Of a stretch of 47,923 nucleotides of DNA, positions 1 to 10,426 are shown piece after piece. Numbering within the stretch: the stretch's first letter is position 1; each line of letters starts with the position of its first letter. The stretch covers positions 1 to 47,923 of the forward strand of contig CAJWHS010000010.1 in the NCBI GenBank assembly GCA_913041415.1, in the 5' to 3' direction. This stretch comes from an uncultured Acidimicrobiaceae bacterium. Lineage in GTDB: Bacteria; Actinomycetota; Acidimicrobiia; Acidimicrobiales; Aldehydirespiratoraceae. The notes under the pieces are model-generated. The model worked only from the letters and a program-made list of their open reading frames with translations. It was not told the origin of the DNA and ran no database searches. A program made the position numbers and the translations under genes.

Positions 1-469
1 CCGACGTGACGTTGAGGCCGAGACCGACCACGACGCACGGAGGTGACGAGTCGACATACTCACTCAGCAGGCCGGCAAGCTTGCCAGGGGCATCGCCATG
101 CTCGACGAGGAGATCGTTAGGCCACTTGATCTTTGCGTCGACGCCAGCGGCGATCACCGCCTCGTGGGCGGCGACCGCAACCGCCCCCGGCACGACCTGA
201 AGGTCATCATCGACCGGCGTCCGGAAGCTAAACATCAGTTGCCCCGAACGGTCGTCCTCCCAGGACCGATCGAGCCGGCCCCGACCGGCTGACTGGTGGT
301 CGGTCACCAGCAACTCAATGCCGGTCGATCCCGCCCGAGCCGCATCGGCAAGGTCAGTGTTCGTCGACCCTGTCGACGACACGTGTGTGAAACTCCAGCC
401 GTTGGCTATCGCCGCAGCCCGACTATTCGCAAAGATTCCGGGGTGTGGTGTCGCATTGGAGGGCGCCAT
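1..469 (-). CDS. birA: Biotin--[acetyl-CoA-carboxylase] ligase (BirA), partial (C-terminus outside window)
   Basis: Reverse-strand translation from the ATG at 469 gives MAPSNATPHPGIFANSRAAAIANGWSFTHVSSTGSTNTDLADAA...TDHQSAGRGRLDRSW...GVDAKIKWPNDLLVEHGDAPGKLAGLLSE; the STNTD, GRGR and KWPNDLL motifs are typical of BirA. Open to the window edge. Confidence 0.9.
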   Translation of the reverse strand, partial: MAPSNATPHPGIFANSRAAAIANGWSFTHVSSTGSTNTDLADAARAGSTGIELLVTDHQSAGRGRLDRSWEDDRSGQLMFSFRTPVDDDLQVVPGAVAVAAHEAVIAAGVDAKIKWPNDLLVEHGDAPGKLAGLLSEYVDSSPPCVVVGLGLNVTS

Positions 470-487
470 TCGGCTAGTCAATAGCAC

Positions 488-2242
488 GTGTTCTCCAAAG
501 TCTTGATCGCCAACCGTGGTGAAATCGCCGTCCGTGTCATCCGTGCCTGTCGCGAACTGGGCATCACCTCCGTCGCCGTGTATAGCGAACTCGATCGAGG
601 CGCGCTTCACGTCCGTCTCGCCGACGAGGCCTACGCGCTCGGTGGCCAGACCGCCGCAGAGTCCTATATCAACGCCGACGCCATTCTCGATGCGATCGAA
701 AAGTCCGGTGCCGATGCCGTGCACCCCGGCTACGGCTTCTTCTCCGAGAACGCCGACTTCGCCAGGGCGATCACCGAACGCGGAGTCACCTTTGTCGGCC
801 CGCCACCTGCGGCGATTGAGGTGATGGGCGACAAGATCAGCGCACGCGAGGCCGCCGAGAAAGTCGACGTCCACGGCGTCCCTGGGAGCACCGCCATCCT
901 CACCGACCCGGCCGAGGTCATCGCGTTCGGCGACGAGTACGGCTGGCCCGTAGCCATCAAGGCCGCCTTCGGCGGTGGCGGCCGCGGGATGAAGGTCGTC
1001 CAGAATGCCGACGAGGCCGCCGACCAGCTCGCGTCTGCCCAGCGCGAAGCGCTCGCCTACTTCGGGCGCGACGAGTGCTACCTGGAGCGCTACCTAACCA
1101 AGCCGCGCCACGTTGAGGTCCAGGTGCTCTGCGACACCCGCGGCAATGCCGTCTACCTCGGTACCCGCGATTGCTCGGCCCAGCGCCGTCACCAGAAGCT
1201 CATCGAAGAGGCGCCTGCCGCGGGTATCCCGGACGACATCATCGAGCAGATGGGTCAGGCGGCCGTAGCCGTCGCCAAGGGCTGCGAATACACGAATGCC
1301 GGCACCGTCGAGTTTCTCTACGAGGACGGCGGCTTCTACTACCTCGAGATGAACACCCGGCTTCAGGTGGAGCACCCGGCCACCGAGCTCATCACCGGGG
1401 TGGACCTCGTTGAGCAGCAACTTCGCGTCGCCGCCGGTGAGCCGCTGCCGTTCACCCAGGACGAGGTCGAGATCCGCGGTCACGCCATCGAGATCCGCAT
1501 CAACGCAGAGGATCCTGCCGGTGGCGCGTTCCTCCCATCCCCCGGCCCGATCACGGCGCTCACGCCACCCGACGGTTTCGGCACCCGCTGGGACACTGGC
1601 TACGAGGCAGGCGACGAGATCAGCCAGTTCTACGACAACCTCGTCGGCAAGCTCATCGTCTGGGGTCGCACCCGCGAGGTTGCCATCAACCGCGCCCTCC
1701 GAGCACTCGGCGAGCTTCATATCGAAGGTGTCGCCACCACCATCCCGGCCGACATCGCCATCCTCAGGCACGACGACTTCCGGAACAACGAGCACTCGAC
1801 GAAGTGGGTCGAAGAAGTCCTCAACCTCTCGGACGTGTCCGCCACCCCAGCCGAACGAGCTGACGACGATGACCTCAAGATCAAGCGCGAACTCGACGTC
1901 GAGGTCAACGGAAAGCGCTTCAGCGTCGCCATGTGGGTTCCCGAATCTGCCGGCGCACCAGCCGCAACTGGCGGCGGTGGTGCCGCTCGACGTCGCAGTG
2001 GCGGTGGAGCGAGCGGAGGCGGCTCTGGCAGCGGCGACGTCACCGTGCCGATGCAGGGCACCATTGTGAATATCAATGTCGCCGTCGGCGATGCGGTCGA
2101 AGCCGGCGACACAATCGTCGTCCTCGAAGCAATGAAGATGGAAAACAACGTGACCGCCGAAAAGGCAGGCACTGTCACCGAGATCCGCGTCACCGAGGGT
2201 GACTCCGTCGGGGGCGGCGATGTCGTCGCAGTCATCGAGTAG
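488..2242 (+). CDS. accA3: Acetyl-/propionyl-CoA carboxylase alpha subunit (biotin carboxylase + biotin carboxyl carrier domain)
   Basis: MFSKVLIANRGEIAVRVIRACRELGI N-terminus, ATP-grasp motifs, C-terminal biotinylation motif EAMKMEN. Divergent from birA. Confidence 0.95.
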   Translation: MFSKVLIANRGEIAVRVIRACRELGITSVAVYSELDRGALHVRLADEAYALGGQTAAESYINADAILDAIEKSGADAVHPGYGFFSENADFARAITERGVTFVGPPPAAIEVMGDKISAREAAEKVDVHGVPGSTAILTDPAEVIAFGDEYGWPVAIKAAFGGGGRGMKVVQNADEAADQLASAQREALAYFGRDECYLERYLTKPRHVEVQVLCDTRGNAVYLGTRDCSAQRRHQKLIEEAPAAGIPDDIIEQMGQAAVAVAKGCEYTNAGTVEFLYEDGGFYYLEMNTRLQVEHPATELITGVDLVEQQLRVAAGEPLPFTQDEVEIRGHAIEIRINAEDPAGGAFLPSPGPITALTPPDGFGTRWDTGYEAGDEISQFYDNLVGKLIVWGRTREVAINRALRALGELHIEGVATTIPADIAILRHDDFRNNEHSTKWVEEVLNLSDVSATPAERADDDDLKIKRELDVEVNGKRFSVAMWVPESAGAPAATGGGGAARRRSGGGASGGGSGSGDVTVPMQGTIVNINVAVGDAVEAGDTIVVLEAMKMENNVTAEKAGTVTEIRVTEGDSVGGGDVVAVIE

Positions 2243-2265
2243 ACGGCGCCGCAACGCGACCCCAA

Positions 2266-3630
2266 CTACTCAGCCGCCTCAGTAAGCGCTTCGGCGAGGG
2301 TCGGGTGGACCAGCATCGACTCATGGATGTCGGTCACAGTCAGGCCATTCGTGACGGCCACCGCCAACACCGAGATCAACTCGGCCGCATGGCGCCCAAC
2401 GATCGACCCACCGAGGATCACACCCGTGGCTGGATCCGAGATGATCTTAACGAACCCGCGCGGATCATCGTTGATCAACGCCTTCGCGTGCGTCGCAAAC
2501 GGCACCTTGGTCACCCGGACTTTGCGACCTTCAGCGAAGGCATCGATCTCGGCCAAGCCGACATCGGCAATCTCGGGCTCGGTGAAGATCGCCGAAGCCG
2601 CCTTGTCATAGTCGATCTGGCGATCATTGCCGCGGGCAGTGAGTCCCATGGCGTGTTCGGCAATCTTGCGTCCCTGCATTGTGGCGACAGACGAAAGCGG
2701 AAGCCGTCCCGAGAGGTCGCCGGCGGCGTAGATGTGTGAGATGTTCGACTGCATATGGTTGTTGACTGGCACATACCCGTGATCGGTCTGCACACCCGCG
2801 TCATCGAGGCAGAGACCATCGGAGTTCGGGACCGAACCGATGGCAAGCAGGGTGTGCGAACCCCGGGCGATGCGGCCATCGTCGCAGGAGACGATCACCT
2901 CATTGCCCTCCCGAACAATCGACTCGGCTCGAGCACCCTTGAAGAGCTTCACGCCGCGCCGAAGAAAGTCCTCCTCGAGCGCAGCAGCAACCTCGGGGTC
3001 TTTTTGCGGAAGCACCTGCTGGCGACTCACGACGAGCGTCACCTGCGCACCCATCGACTCGAACATGTGCACGAACTCCACGCCCGTCACACCCGAACCG
3101 ATCACGATGACGTGCTCGGGCATGACCGACGGAGGGTAGGCATCACGGGTCGAGAGCACGCGCTCACCATCGACCGAGGCCCACTCGGGAATCCGGGGAC
3201 GGCTGCCGGTTGAGAGCACCACCACGTCGGCGTGGAACGTCCGCTCGGTGCCGTCGGGCAGGGTCGCGACGGCCGTGTGGGCGTCGACCAGGCGGCCGAA
3301 CCCGTCGACCAGTTCCACCCGCTGCCTGTCGAGCAGACCCCGGACCGTGGTCTCGAGCCGAGACTCAATGTGCTTGAGACGGTCACGCAGTTGGTCGAGA
3401 TCAACGTCCGAGCCGACCTCAGCGAGCCCCATCCGCGCCGATCGCCGCAGGAACTGGCGGGCATTTCCGGTGGCGATCATCGCCTTCGACGGAATGCAGT
3501 CCCACAGGTGCGCTGCGCCACCGATCGTGTCGCGCTCGATCACGACCACGTCCGCACCGAGGCGTGCCGCAGTACTCGCACAACTGTGGCCGGCTGGTCC
3601 CCCTCCGATGATCACCATGCGTGTCGTCAT
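2266..3630 (-). CDS. FAD-dependent pyridine nucleotide-disulfide oxidoreductase-like protein (LpdA/Rv3303c-type NAD(P)H quinone reductase)
   Basis: MTTRMVIIGGGPAGHSC... Rossmann motif; GGAAHLWDCIPSK replaces the canonical GGTCxxxxCIPSK, so the first redox Cys is absent; second Rossmann motif VIGSGVTGVEF. Start chosen at MTTRM rather than the longest ORF. Confidence 0.85.
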   Translation of the reverse strand: MTTRMVIIGGGPAGHSCASTAARLGADVVVIERDTIGGAAHLWDCIPSKAMIATGNARQFLRRSARMGLAEVGSDVDLDQLRDRLKHIESRLETTVRGLLDRQRVELVDGFGRLVDAHTAVATLPDGTERTFHADVVVLSTGSRPRIPEWASVDGERVLSTRDAYPPSVMPEHVIVIGSGVTGVEFVHMFESMGAQVTLVVSRQQVLPQKDPEVAAALEEDFLRRGVKLFKGARAESIVREGNEVIVSCDDGRIARGSHTLLAIGSVPNSDGLCLDDAGVQTDHGYVPVNNHMQSNISHIYAAGDLSGRLPLSSVATMQGRKIAEHAMGLTARGNDRQIDYDKAASAIFTEPEIADVGLAEIDAFAEGRKVRVTKVPFATHAKALINDDPRGFVKIISDPATGVILGGSIVGRHAAELISVLAVAVTNGLTVTDIHESMLVHPTLAEALTEAAE

Positions 3631-3722
3631 TGACGACCATCTTACTGCCCCTCCCCGCACGGAGAAGCTCCTTCATGAGGGTCGAGGGGCAGCGCGGGTG
3701 AACGGGTTAGGGTCCCATCCCG

Positions 3723-5204
3723 ATGTCCAGATCCACCGGACGGGTCGCCGTCTTGCTCGTGATCATCGCCGGAAGTGTTCTCCGGTTCGCCACTGCGTCG
3801 CCGTTGTGGCTCGATGAGGCACTGTCAGTCCACATCGCGACCAGCGACATTTCACTCACCGAGGCCCTGCGCCAAGACGGCCACCCCGCGCTCTTCTATC
3901 TGTTGCTGGGATGGTGGATCGACGTGTTTGGCGATGGCGACACCGCCGTGCGGGCGCTGTCAGGCCTGCTGTCGGTCATCACCGTGCCGGTGATCTGGAT
4001 GGCGACCCGGCGCCACGGGCGCGACGTCGCGATCGCCACTCTGCTCCTCGTTGTCACATCCCCCTACCTCATTCGCTACGCAACCGAGACCCGCATGTAC
4101 GCGCTCATCGTGCTGATTATCGCCCTCGGCTGGTGGGCACTCGAAGCGGCATGGGAACAACCGACCACTCGCCGTCTCCTTGCCGTCGCCACCATCACCG
4201 CCGCAGCGGTGCATACCCACTACTGGACCTTCTATGCGATCGCCGCCGCCGGACTCATCGTGGTCATGGCAGGCCGTCGAACGAACAAGCACAACATTGC
4301 GACCCGCCTCCTCCTTGCGCTGGCCGCCGGTGCGGCGACCTTCATCGTCTGGCTTGAGGTCTTCATCGACCAACTCGCCGAGACCGGCACCCCGTGGGCC
4401 ACTCGGGCTCGACCCACCGAAGTCTTCATCGAGACGCTGCAGGGAATCGGTGGTAATAACCGGTTCGAAGGCGAGTCGCTCGGCGTTTTGCTCGGGTTCT
4501 CAGCTGTCCTCGGCATGCTTACGATCGGCCCGGTCCGAGACAAGGTGCTCCAGCTGCGGTCGTCGATCCACCCGTCGATGCAGGTTCCGGCTGCGGCAGC
4601 CGGCGTGGGCCTCGGGATCGGTGCTGCCGCTGCCGTCGTTTCGGGCAGCGCATTTGAGGCTCGCTACGCCGCCATCGCTCTTCCCGTCATCTTGCTGCTG
4701 GCGGGGCGAGGCATCGCCATGCTCGACTCCCGTGCCCGGATTTCGCTGCTCGCAATTGTCGTCCTGCTCGGTATAGCAATCAGTATCGACGAGGCCCGCC
4801 GGACCCGATCGCAGGGCGAGGAAGTAGCCAGCGCCATCGATGACGGAGCCGGACCCGGCGACCTCATCATCTTTTGCCCCGATCAGCTTGGGCCGGCCAC
4901 GACGCACTACCTCGAGACCGATGTCGAGCGGCGAGCGTTCCCAAGCGGCGACGGCTCCGTCATCGACTGGCGCAGCTATCTCGACCGGATCGCCTCGGCC
5001 GACCCCATCACCTTTGCCACCCACGCCCACGAGGCAGCGGGCAACAGTACGGTCTGGTTCGTGGGCAGCCCCAGGTACCGAGGTTTCGACCTCCCGTGCA
5101 GCATGGTCGAGGCCACGCTGCAGGAACGGCGCAATCCCGACAACGTCGTGAGGCTCGAAGAGATCTTCGAGGGCATGTACGCCACCCGGTATGGCGTGCG
5201 CTGA
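3723..5204 (+). CDS. Multi-pass membrane glycosyltransferase, GT39/ArnT-like family
   Basis: N-terminal ...SPLWLDEALSVHIATSDIS...GHPALFYLLLGWWIDVFGD (conserved Asp/Glu loop of GT-C enzymes) followed by many hydrophobic segments. Confidence 0.8.
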   Translation: MSRSTGRVAVLLVIIAGSVLRFATASPLWLDEALSVHIATSDISLTEALRQDGHPALFYLLLGWWIDVFGDGDTAVRALSGLLSVITVPVIWMATRRHGRDVAIATLLLVVTSPYLIRYATETRMYALIVLIIALGWWALEAAWEQPTTRRLLAVATITAAAVHTHYWTFYAIAAAGLIVVMAGRRTNKHNIATRLLLALAAGAATFIVWLEVFIDQLAETGTPWATRARPTEVFIETLQGIGGNNRFEGESLGVLLGFSAVLGMLTIGPVRDKVLQLRSSIHPSMQVPAAAAGVGLGIGAAAAVVSGSAFEARYAAIALPVILLLAGRGIAMLDSRARISLLAIVVLLGIAISIDEARRTRSQGEEVASAIDDGAGPGDLIIFCPDQLGPATTHYLETDVERRAFPSGDGSVIDWRSYLDRIASADPITFATHAHEAAGNSTVWFVGSPRYRGFDLPCSMVEATLQERRNPDNVVRLEEIFEGMYATRYGVR

Positions 5205-5406
5205 GACGCCCTTCATCAGCTTGTAACCGGCGTGGTCGCCGCCCACGACCCCACATCGCCCACGCCGTCCTCGAGCACACTGACCCGATCCGGGCAATCC
5301 ACCGAAGCCTCCCCCACGTCCTCGTCGAACCTGGCCAGGCGTCACGTTCCTCCTGTGATGGAGTGCGTCGGACCAGCCACCTAGGCCCGTGCCATAGGAT
5401 CCCCTC

Positions 5407-6432
5407 GTGCCTGCGCCACCTGCCGAACTCGACGTCACGATCGTTTTGCCGGTCCACAACGAGGCCGAACATCTCCAGGCCGAGATCGATCGGATCGCTC
5501 ACGCAATGGAGGTCTCGGCCTACTCGTGGGAGCTGATCATCGTTGATGACGGCTCGAATGATGGCTCCATGGAGATCGCCACCGCTGACCAACGCACCCG
5601 GGTGATTCGGGCCGAACGATGCTCAGGCGCTGGCGCTGCCCGTCGGATCGGCACCGAAGCAGCCAGGGGCAGCGTCGTGGTGTGGTCAGACGCCGACATG
5701 TCGTACCCCAACCACGAGATCCCGCGGTTAGTCGACGCACTCGGCGATGCCGATCAGGTCGTGGGTACCCGCACATCCGAGCAAGGCACGCTCAAATTCT
5801 TCCGGGTTCCGGCCAAATGGTTGATCCGCCGACTCGCCCAATATCTCACCCAGACCACGATCCCTGATCTCAACACGGGGTTCCGAGCGTTTCGACGCGA
5901 CGTGGCGCTCCAGTACACCCACGAACTGCCGATGGGCTTCAGTTGCGCCACCACCATCACCATGGCGTTTCTGATGAACGGCTACCGGGTCGACTTCATG
6001 CCGATCACCTACGAGAAACGGGCTGGCAAATCGAAGTTTCACTGGTGGAAGGACACCAGGCGCTATGCCCTGCAGGTCATCCGGATGATGTTGTCCTACG
6101 ACCCACTTCGGGTGATGCTGCCGATTGCCTCGCTGCTCGGGCTGATCTTCATCGGCAAGCTCGGCTATGACCTTCTCGACAAGGACTTTCGTCCAGCCGC
6201 AAACACCTTGTTGCTCGGTTTCGCAGTGTTACAGACCCTCGTGGTTGGCCTCCTCGCCGACCTTGTTGTCCGGGTCAACCGGCCGTTACGCAGCGAACTG
6301 CCGTCGGATGTGCGCGAACTCAGCGAAGCCGACCGAAGCGCTCGCCTACCCGAGGCTGGCGGCGTTCCCGAAGAAATCACGCCGGGTCCCGATGGTCCGG
6401 CCGGCGTCGAGCCGCCACGACGAGCCCGCTGA
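5407..6432 (+). CDS. Glycosyltransferase family 2 (dolichyl-phosphate mannose synthase-like) with C-terminal TM segments
   Basis: VTIVLPVHNEAEHLQAEIDRI...WELIIVDDGSNDGS...VWSDADMSYP; GTG start. Confidence 0.88.
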   Translation: MPAPPAELDVTIVLPVHNEAEHLQAEIDRIAHAMEVSAYSWELIIVDDGSNDGSMEIATADQRTRVIRAERCSGAGAARRIGTEAARGSVVVWSDADMSYPNHEIPRLVDALGDADQVVGTRTSEQGTLKFFRVPAKWLIRRLAQYLTQTTIPDLNTGFRAFRRDVALQYTHELPMGFSCATTITMAFLMNGYRVDFMPITYEKRAGKSKFHWWKDTRRYALQVIRMMLSYDPLRVMLPIASLLGLIFIGKLGYDLLDKDFRPAANTLLLGFAVLQTLVVGLLADLVVRVNRPLRSELPSDVRELSEADRSARLPEAGGVPEEITPGPDGPAGVEPPRRAR

Positions 6433-8863
6433 GGACCCAGGCGAGCACCGTCAGTGCGATCACCGCCAGCCCTACCGTCAGCCCAGGCGGTCGATACCGA
6501 ACGTCAACCTCGCTCACCCCTGACGGCACCCGCACACCGAGCACGACATCACCCTGCAGATCGCCAGGTGCGCCGTTGACGAGCACCGTCCATCCAGGCC
6601 GATGGACAATGTCGGTCCACACCTCAACGAACCGCGCGCTTTCGACGGTGAACTGCAATCGACGATCATCGACGCGGTCGATGACCACGTCGGCATCGCC
6701 CGCATCAGTGACCGCAGCGACGGGTCGATACACGATCGACAGTCCATCGGCAGCCACGAGAGCACCGCCGTCATCGGAACCGATCACACCGACAACCACC
6801 ACACCGTCGTCATCGACGCCGAGCGCCGCAGTGCCTTCCTCAGCGAGCACCCGAACGTTCACGGTCGCCGGCCCCACCAAGAGATCACCTTCGATCGGCA
6901 CGACCGCCGGAGATCCAGTGAGTACCAACGCATCACCGAGGACCCGACGGCCAGCGACAACTACATCGACCTCGACCGGCGTCGCAAACGGCGCCAGAAG
7001 GTCGAGCTCGACAGCACGGAGACCGGCAGTGAGCTCAACCGTCGCCGTGAACACACCACCAGCGGGATCGATTCGATCGGTTGCCTCGGCGAGCGGCGTG
7101 GTCACGACTCCTGGTGGGCGACGGCCAGGCGAGATCACAAAGGCATCGACGCCAAGCCGCCGCCACGCAGGGTCGCTCACGTCAAGTCGACCAAAAACTG
7201 GCTGGTCGGCACTGGCGCCGCCGCGAACCGCTCCGGGGTCGACAGCGGCCAGCAGATCGATTTCCTCAGGGGAGCGAGGGCGAGGCACTCGGAGGTCATT
7301 CGGGCCGAAGCGGGCGGCAACAACAGGAGCGAGGGCTCGCCCCTCCCCCACGACGAGCCCGTCCTTGCCCACACGACCGAGCAGTTCGGCGTGGGTCTCG
7401 GTGGCGACGAGCCGCTCGGCTCGGTCCGTGACGGTAGGGATCGCAACCCCGAACGTCAGCGCCTCCACAGCGACAAGCACCGCTGCGACAAGCCCGACTG
7501 CCTCTCGTGCGAGCATGCCTCGGCGCCAGGCGCCGACGACGGCAGCAAACACCGCAGCGGCGAGCAACGAGGTGGCCGACTCAGCGAGTGCTGTCCGGGT
7601 TACGCCGGCGGCTTGCGCTGCAGCGAGCCACTCGGTCCCGCTCCAACCCATCACGACAACGACCGCCAACCCGACCATCGCGGCGAACCGATCCGGCCGA
7701 CGAAACCCATCTCCCCGCTCGATCACATCGACGGTCTGCGCAGCCGCAACGACCGCACCGAGAACGAGCAGGACGCGGGCGTGGGTCATTTCTGCCCCAG
7801 CGCCCGCCACCACGTTCGACAACCACCCAAAAGGCCCGCCGATATAGGCAATACCAAAGCCAAGCCCTACGAGCACGAATGGCAGTCGTCGATCGCCAGG
7901 CGCAAGCACCGCAACGAGAGCGAGCATCCCGGCGACAAGGCCAATGGTGGCGACCGACAATTGCGCGGACAGCGACCCGATCCATTGATACCCAACCGCG
8001 TCAGCTCCCCACAACGGACCGAGACCAAGCGTGATCACGCTCTCCACGGCAGTAGACGAATCGCCGATATACGGGGCGGCCGATGTATCCGCCCATGACC
8101 ATCGCGTCGACGAGGCAAGCAAGTGCGGTGCCGCAAACGCAAGACCCGTCGCAGTGCCGGCGACGACGGCGGGCAGCCCACGAGGCCGGCGACTGCTGAA
8201 GCCGATAACGGCAACAAGGCCGACGAGGGTGTAGCCGGTAATCGCCCAAACTCCGCACCACGCCATCAAGGCGACTGAAACACCAAGCCGCAACGTCGTG
8301 CGCCGGTCCGCTACCGATACGGCATCGAAGCCGCTCCAGAACACCCATGGCACCAGCGCGACTGCGGAAGCGTGGGGCCAACCAATCCAAACGAACATTA
8401 TCCCCGACAGTCCGTAGGCGAGGCCACCGACACCAGTCGCAGCCGGACCAAACCCAAGACGTCCGAGCAGCCGGGCCGTTCCCGTCATCGCAAGCAGCAT
8501 CGCAAGGGCGGCGATCAAGCCGGGGGCGAACCAGGCCGGAACGAAGGCGTAGACGAGATGGGTGAACGGGACGCCGTCAGCTAGCACGGGAGCGCCCGAC
8601 CGTCCGTCTCCAAGCTGGGTGAGCGACCCCGACCGAACCTCGTCGCCCCACCGCGACCAGGCCGAATGCACAGCAGTTGCATCCGGCTCTGCAATCTCAA
8701 TCGAGAGTTCGGCCGGGGCATCAGCGCGGAACGGAGCCGTTGACCAGACCTGATCGTCGGGGGCGAGCGTGCCACCGGCGAACAGCGGACGCCAGAACGC
8801 AAACGCTACGACGGCGACAAACACGAGCGTTCGCGTCGTGCCGGTCGAGCCCGATCGTTCCAT
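6377..8863 (-). CDS. Large multi-pass membrane protein, YfhO-like
   Basis: 828-aa ORF with about a dozen hydrophobic helices and a C-terminal beta-rich region ending in TM helix; LAPDDQVWSTAPF and VYAFVPAWFAPG segments resemble YfhO family proteins. Convergent overlap with the upstream GT2 gene. Confidence 0.7.
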   Translation of the reverse strand: MERSGSTGTTRTLVFVAVVAFAFWRPLFAGGTLAPDDQVWSTAPFRADAPAELSIEIAEPDATAVHSAWSRWGDEVRSGSLTQLGDGRSGAPVLADGVPFTHLVYAFVPAWFAPGLIAALAMLLAMTGTARLLGRLGFGPAATGVGGLAYGLSGIMFVWIGWPHASAVALVPWVFWSGFDAVSVADRRTTLRLGVSVALMAWCGVWAITGYTLVGLVAVIGFSSRRPRGLPAVVAGTATGLAFAAPHLLASSTRWSWADTSAAPYIGDSSTAVESVITLGLGPLWGADAVGYQWIGSLSAQLSVATIGLVAGMLALVAVLAPGDRRLPFVLVGLGFGIAYIGGPFGWLSNVVAGAGAEMTHARVLLVLGAVVAAAQTVDVIERGDGFRRPDRFAAMVGLAVVVVMGWSGTEWLAAAQAAGVTRTALAESATSLLAAAVFAAVVGAWRRGMLAREAVGLVAAVLVAVEALTFGVAIPTVTDRAERLVATETHAELLGRVGKDGLVVGEGRALAPVVAARFGPNDLRVPRPRSPEEIDLLAAVDPGAVRGGASADQPVFGRLDVSDPAWRRLGVDAFVISPGRRPPGVVTTPLAEATDRIDPAGGVFTATVELTAGLRAVELDLLAPFATPVEVDVVVAGRRVLGDALVLTGSPAVVPIEGDLLVGPATVNVRVLAEEGTAALGVDDDGVVVVGVIGSDDGGALVAADGLSIVYRPVAAVTDAGDADVVIDRVDDRRLQFTVESARFVEVWTDIVHRPGWTVLVNGAPGDLQGDVVLGVRVPSGVSEVDVRYRPPGLTVGLAVIALTVLAWVLSGLVVAARRRPDHRDPA

Positions 8864-8908
8864 GCCGGGACGCTACCTTCAGCGGCACGCCGGGGCCGCG
8901 CTCGAGAG

Positions 8909-10366
8909 CTACACCAGCTTTCCCGGCCAATCCGAAGCGGAATCGATCCCGGCCGGACGACGCACCGCAGTGCTGGAGACGTCGCACGCTTCAGGGCACG
9001 AGAGTCCCTGATCAGTGTCATGTGCAACATCGACGTCATCCCGGTCGACGTCTCGACAAAGCGGTACCGACAACTCGACCGTGCTCGGGGCAACGCCGCC
9101 ACAGCGACGCCCGTTCGGGCCTAGTCCGGCGAGATCGCGCTTGCCGGGATCGCCAGGCGGTCGCTCGTCACCCGGTCGGCGAAACAGTTCGGAACCGAAT
9201 CGCAGTGCTGCAGCGGTGAGCAGGACCCAGTTATAGGAGAACCAAAGCACGAAGCTCTCCGTGAGGTTTTCAACCACCAAGAAGGTGACCACCGCCAGCC
9301 AAAGGTATGCCTCGGTGTCAGGTTGACGCCACGCACGCGCAACCACACCTGCGATCGCTATTCCAACCACCATCGACCAGAGCAGCAGCCCGACCACGCC
9401 GAGCCCGAGCAAGAGCTCCGGGATCGAACCATGCGCGCTGCCTCGCCGGAGCATCTCATCGGTGTGGAATTCGGGCGCATACCAAAACGCTTCCCAACCG
9501 TGACCGATGAATGGTTCGTCACCGATGGTGTCACCGACAAGTCGCCAGATCGCACGGCGCTGTGTGAAGGTGGGATCGTCCCAGGCAGCCGCAAGCCCAG
9601 CAGCGGCCACCAACCCGCCCGCACCTCCTGCGCCAAGGCCGAGGGCCGTACTGGTCCAGACGGGGTGGGCGAGGTAGCGGCGACGCCCCATAATCAGCAC
9701 GAGCGACACGAAGATCGCGATGGCGGCCGCCGACGCAGCAGTGCGGCTCCCACTCCCCCACAACCCGGCAATCGAGGCGAGCACGAGCAGACCTCCAGCC
9801 CGACGGGCCCCCCGCTTCCACCACGCAAGCCCACCAAAGACAGCCAGCCCACAAATCGGCGCCAGGCTGTTGCGACTCGTCATCGGGCCGCGCCAGTCGT
9901 TGTTGGGGTCGAGCGCTGCGTCAGGCCACAGGATGAGGAGGGCGAGGCTGACCACGACAAGTGAACCGGCTGCCCACACCAGGGCGTCGACGAACCGATC
10001 ATGAGAGAGGTCCGCAATCACCCACCCAAGGAACGGCAGCGCGACATAGATGACCCCCCGCCAAAGCGTGATGTCGGGTTGCAGGCTCCACCACGCACTC
10101 ATCGTCGCCCACACGCCGAACATGACAGCCGCTGCGAAGGGAAAACGAGGAACGGGAGCCAGCCGGCCGCCGACGAGTCGAAACTTATCTAGCACAACGA
10201 ACGCAACCGCCGCGCCAGCGGTGAAGACGATCGCCGGTTGCACCACAGGGTCCTCCCATGCGCCACGGAGACCAAACACGCGCCGCGAAAGAAAAAACAA
10301 CGGCCCGTTCGTCAACACGACGAGCCACACGGCAACGACAGCGGAGCGCAGCGAACCGGCGAACAC
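8909..10366 (-). CDS. O-antigen ligase / Wzy-like membrane protein
   Basis: Hydrophobic part of the 8909..11131 ORF, e.g. PDAALDPNNDWRGPMTSRNSLAPICGLAVFGGLAWW and FIGHGWEAFWYAPEF...AHGSIPELLLGLGVVGLL, the pattern of O-antigen ligase proteins. The N-terminal extension of the ORF is antisense to the ABC permease, so a GTG near 10366 is preferred (start uncertain). Confidence 0.7.
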   Translation of the reverse strand: MFAGSLRSAVVAVWLVVLTNGPLFFLSRRVFGLRGAWEDPVVQPAIVFTAGAAVAFVVLDKFRLVGGRLAPVPRFPFAAAVMFGVWATMSAWWSLQPDITLWRGVIYVALPFLGWVIADLSHDRFVDALVWAAGSLVVVSLALLILWPDAALDPNNDWRGPMTSRNSLAPICGLAVFGGLAWWKRGARRAGGLLVLASIAGLWGSGSRTAASAAAIAIFVSLVLIMGRRRYLAHPVWTSTALGLGAGGAGGLVAAAGLAAAWDDPTFTQRRAIWRLVGDTIGDEPFIGHGWEAFWYAPEFHTDEMLRRGSAHGSIPELLLGLGVVGLLLWSMVVGIAIAGVVARAWRQPDTEAYLWLAVVTFLVVENLTESFVLWFSYNWVLLTAAALRFGSELFRRPGDERPPGDPGKRDLAGLGPNGRRCGGVAPSTVELSVPLCRDVDRDDVDVAHDTDQGLSCPEACDVSSTAVRRPAGIDSASDWPGKLV

Positions 10367-10426
10367 CGGTGCATCGTAGCTTCGCGCCTCATCGCTAGTA
10401 TTACGGGGCGCTCGAAGCGCACACCA

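Noticed and set aside
1094-2254. 386-aa minus-strand ORF opposite accA3
   Set aside because: Antisense shadow of a diagnostic biotin carboxylase gene.
6602-8098. 498-aa plus-strand ORF within the YfhO-like gene (also 6576..7847 and 7507..8034)
   Set aside because: Antisense to a coherent multi-TM protein; low-complexity Arg/His/Asp-rich translation.
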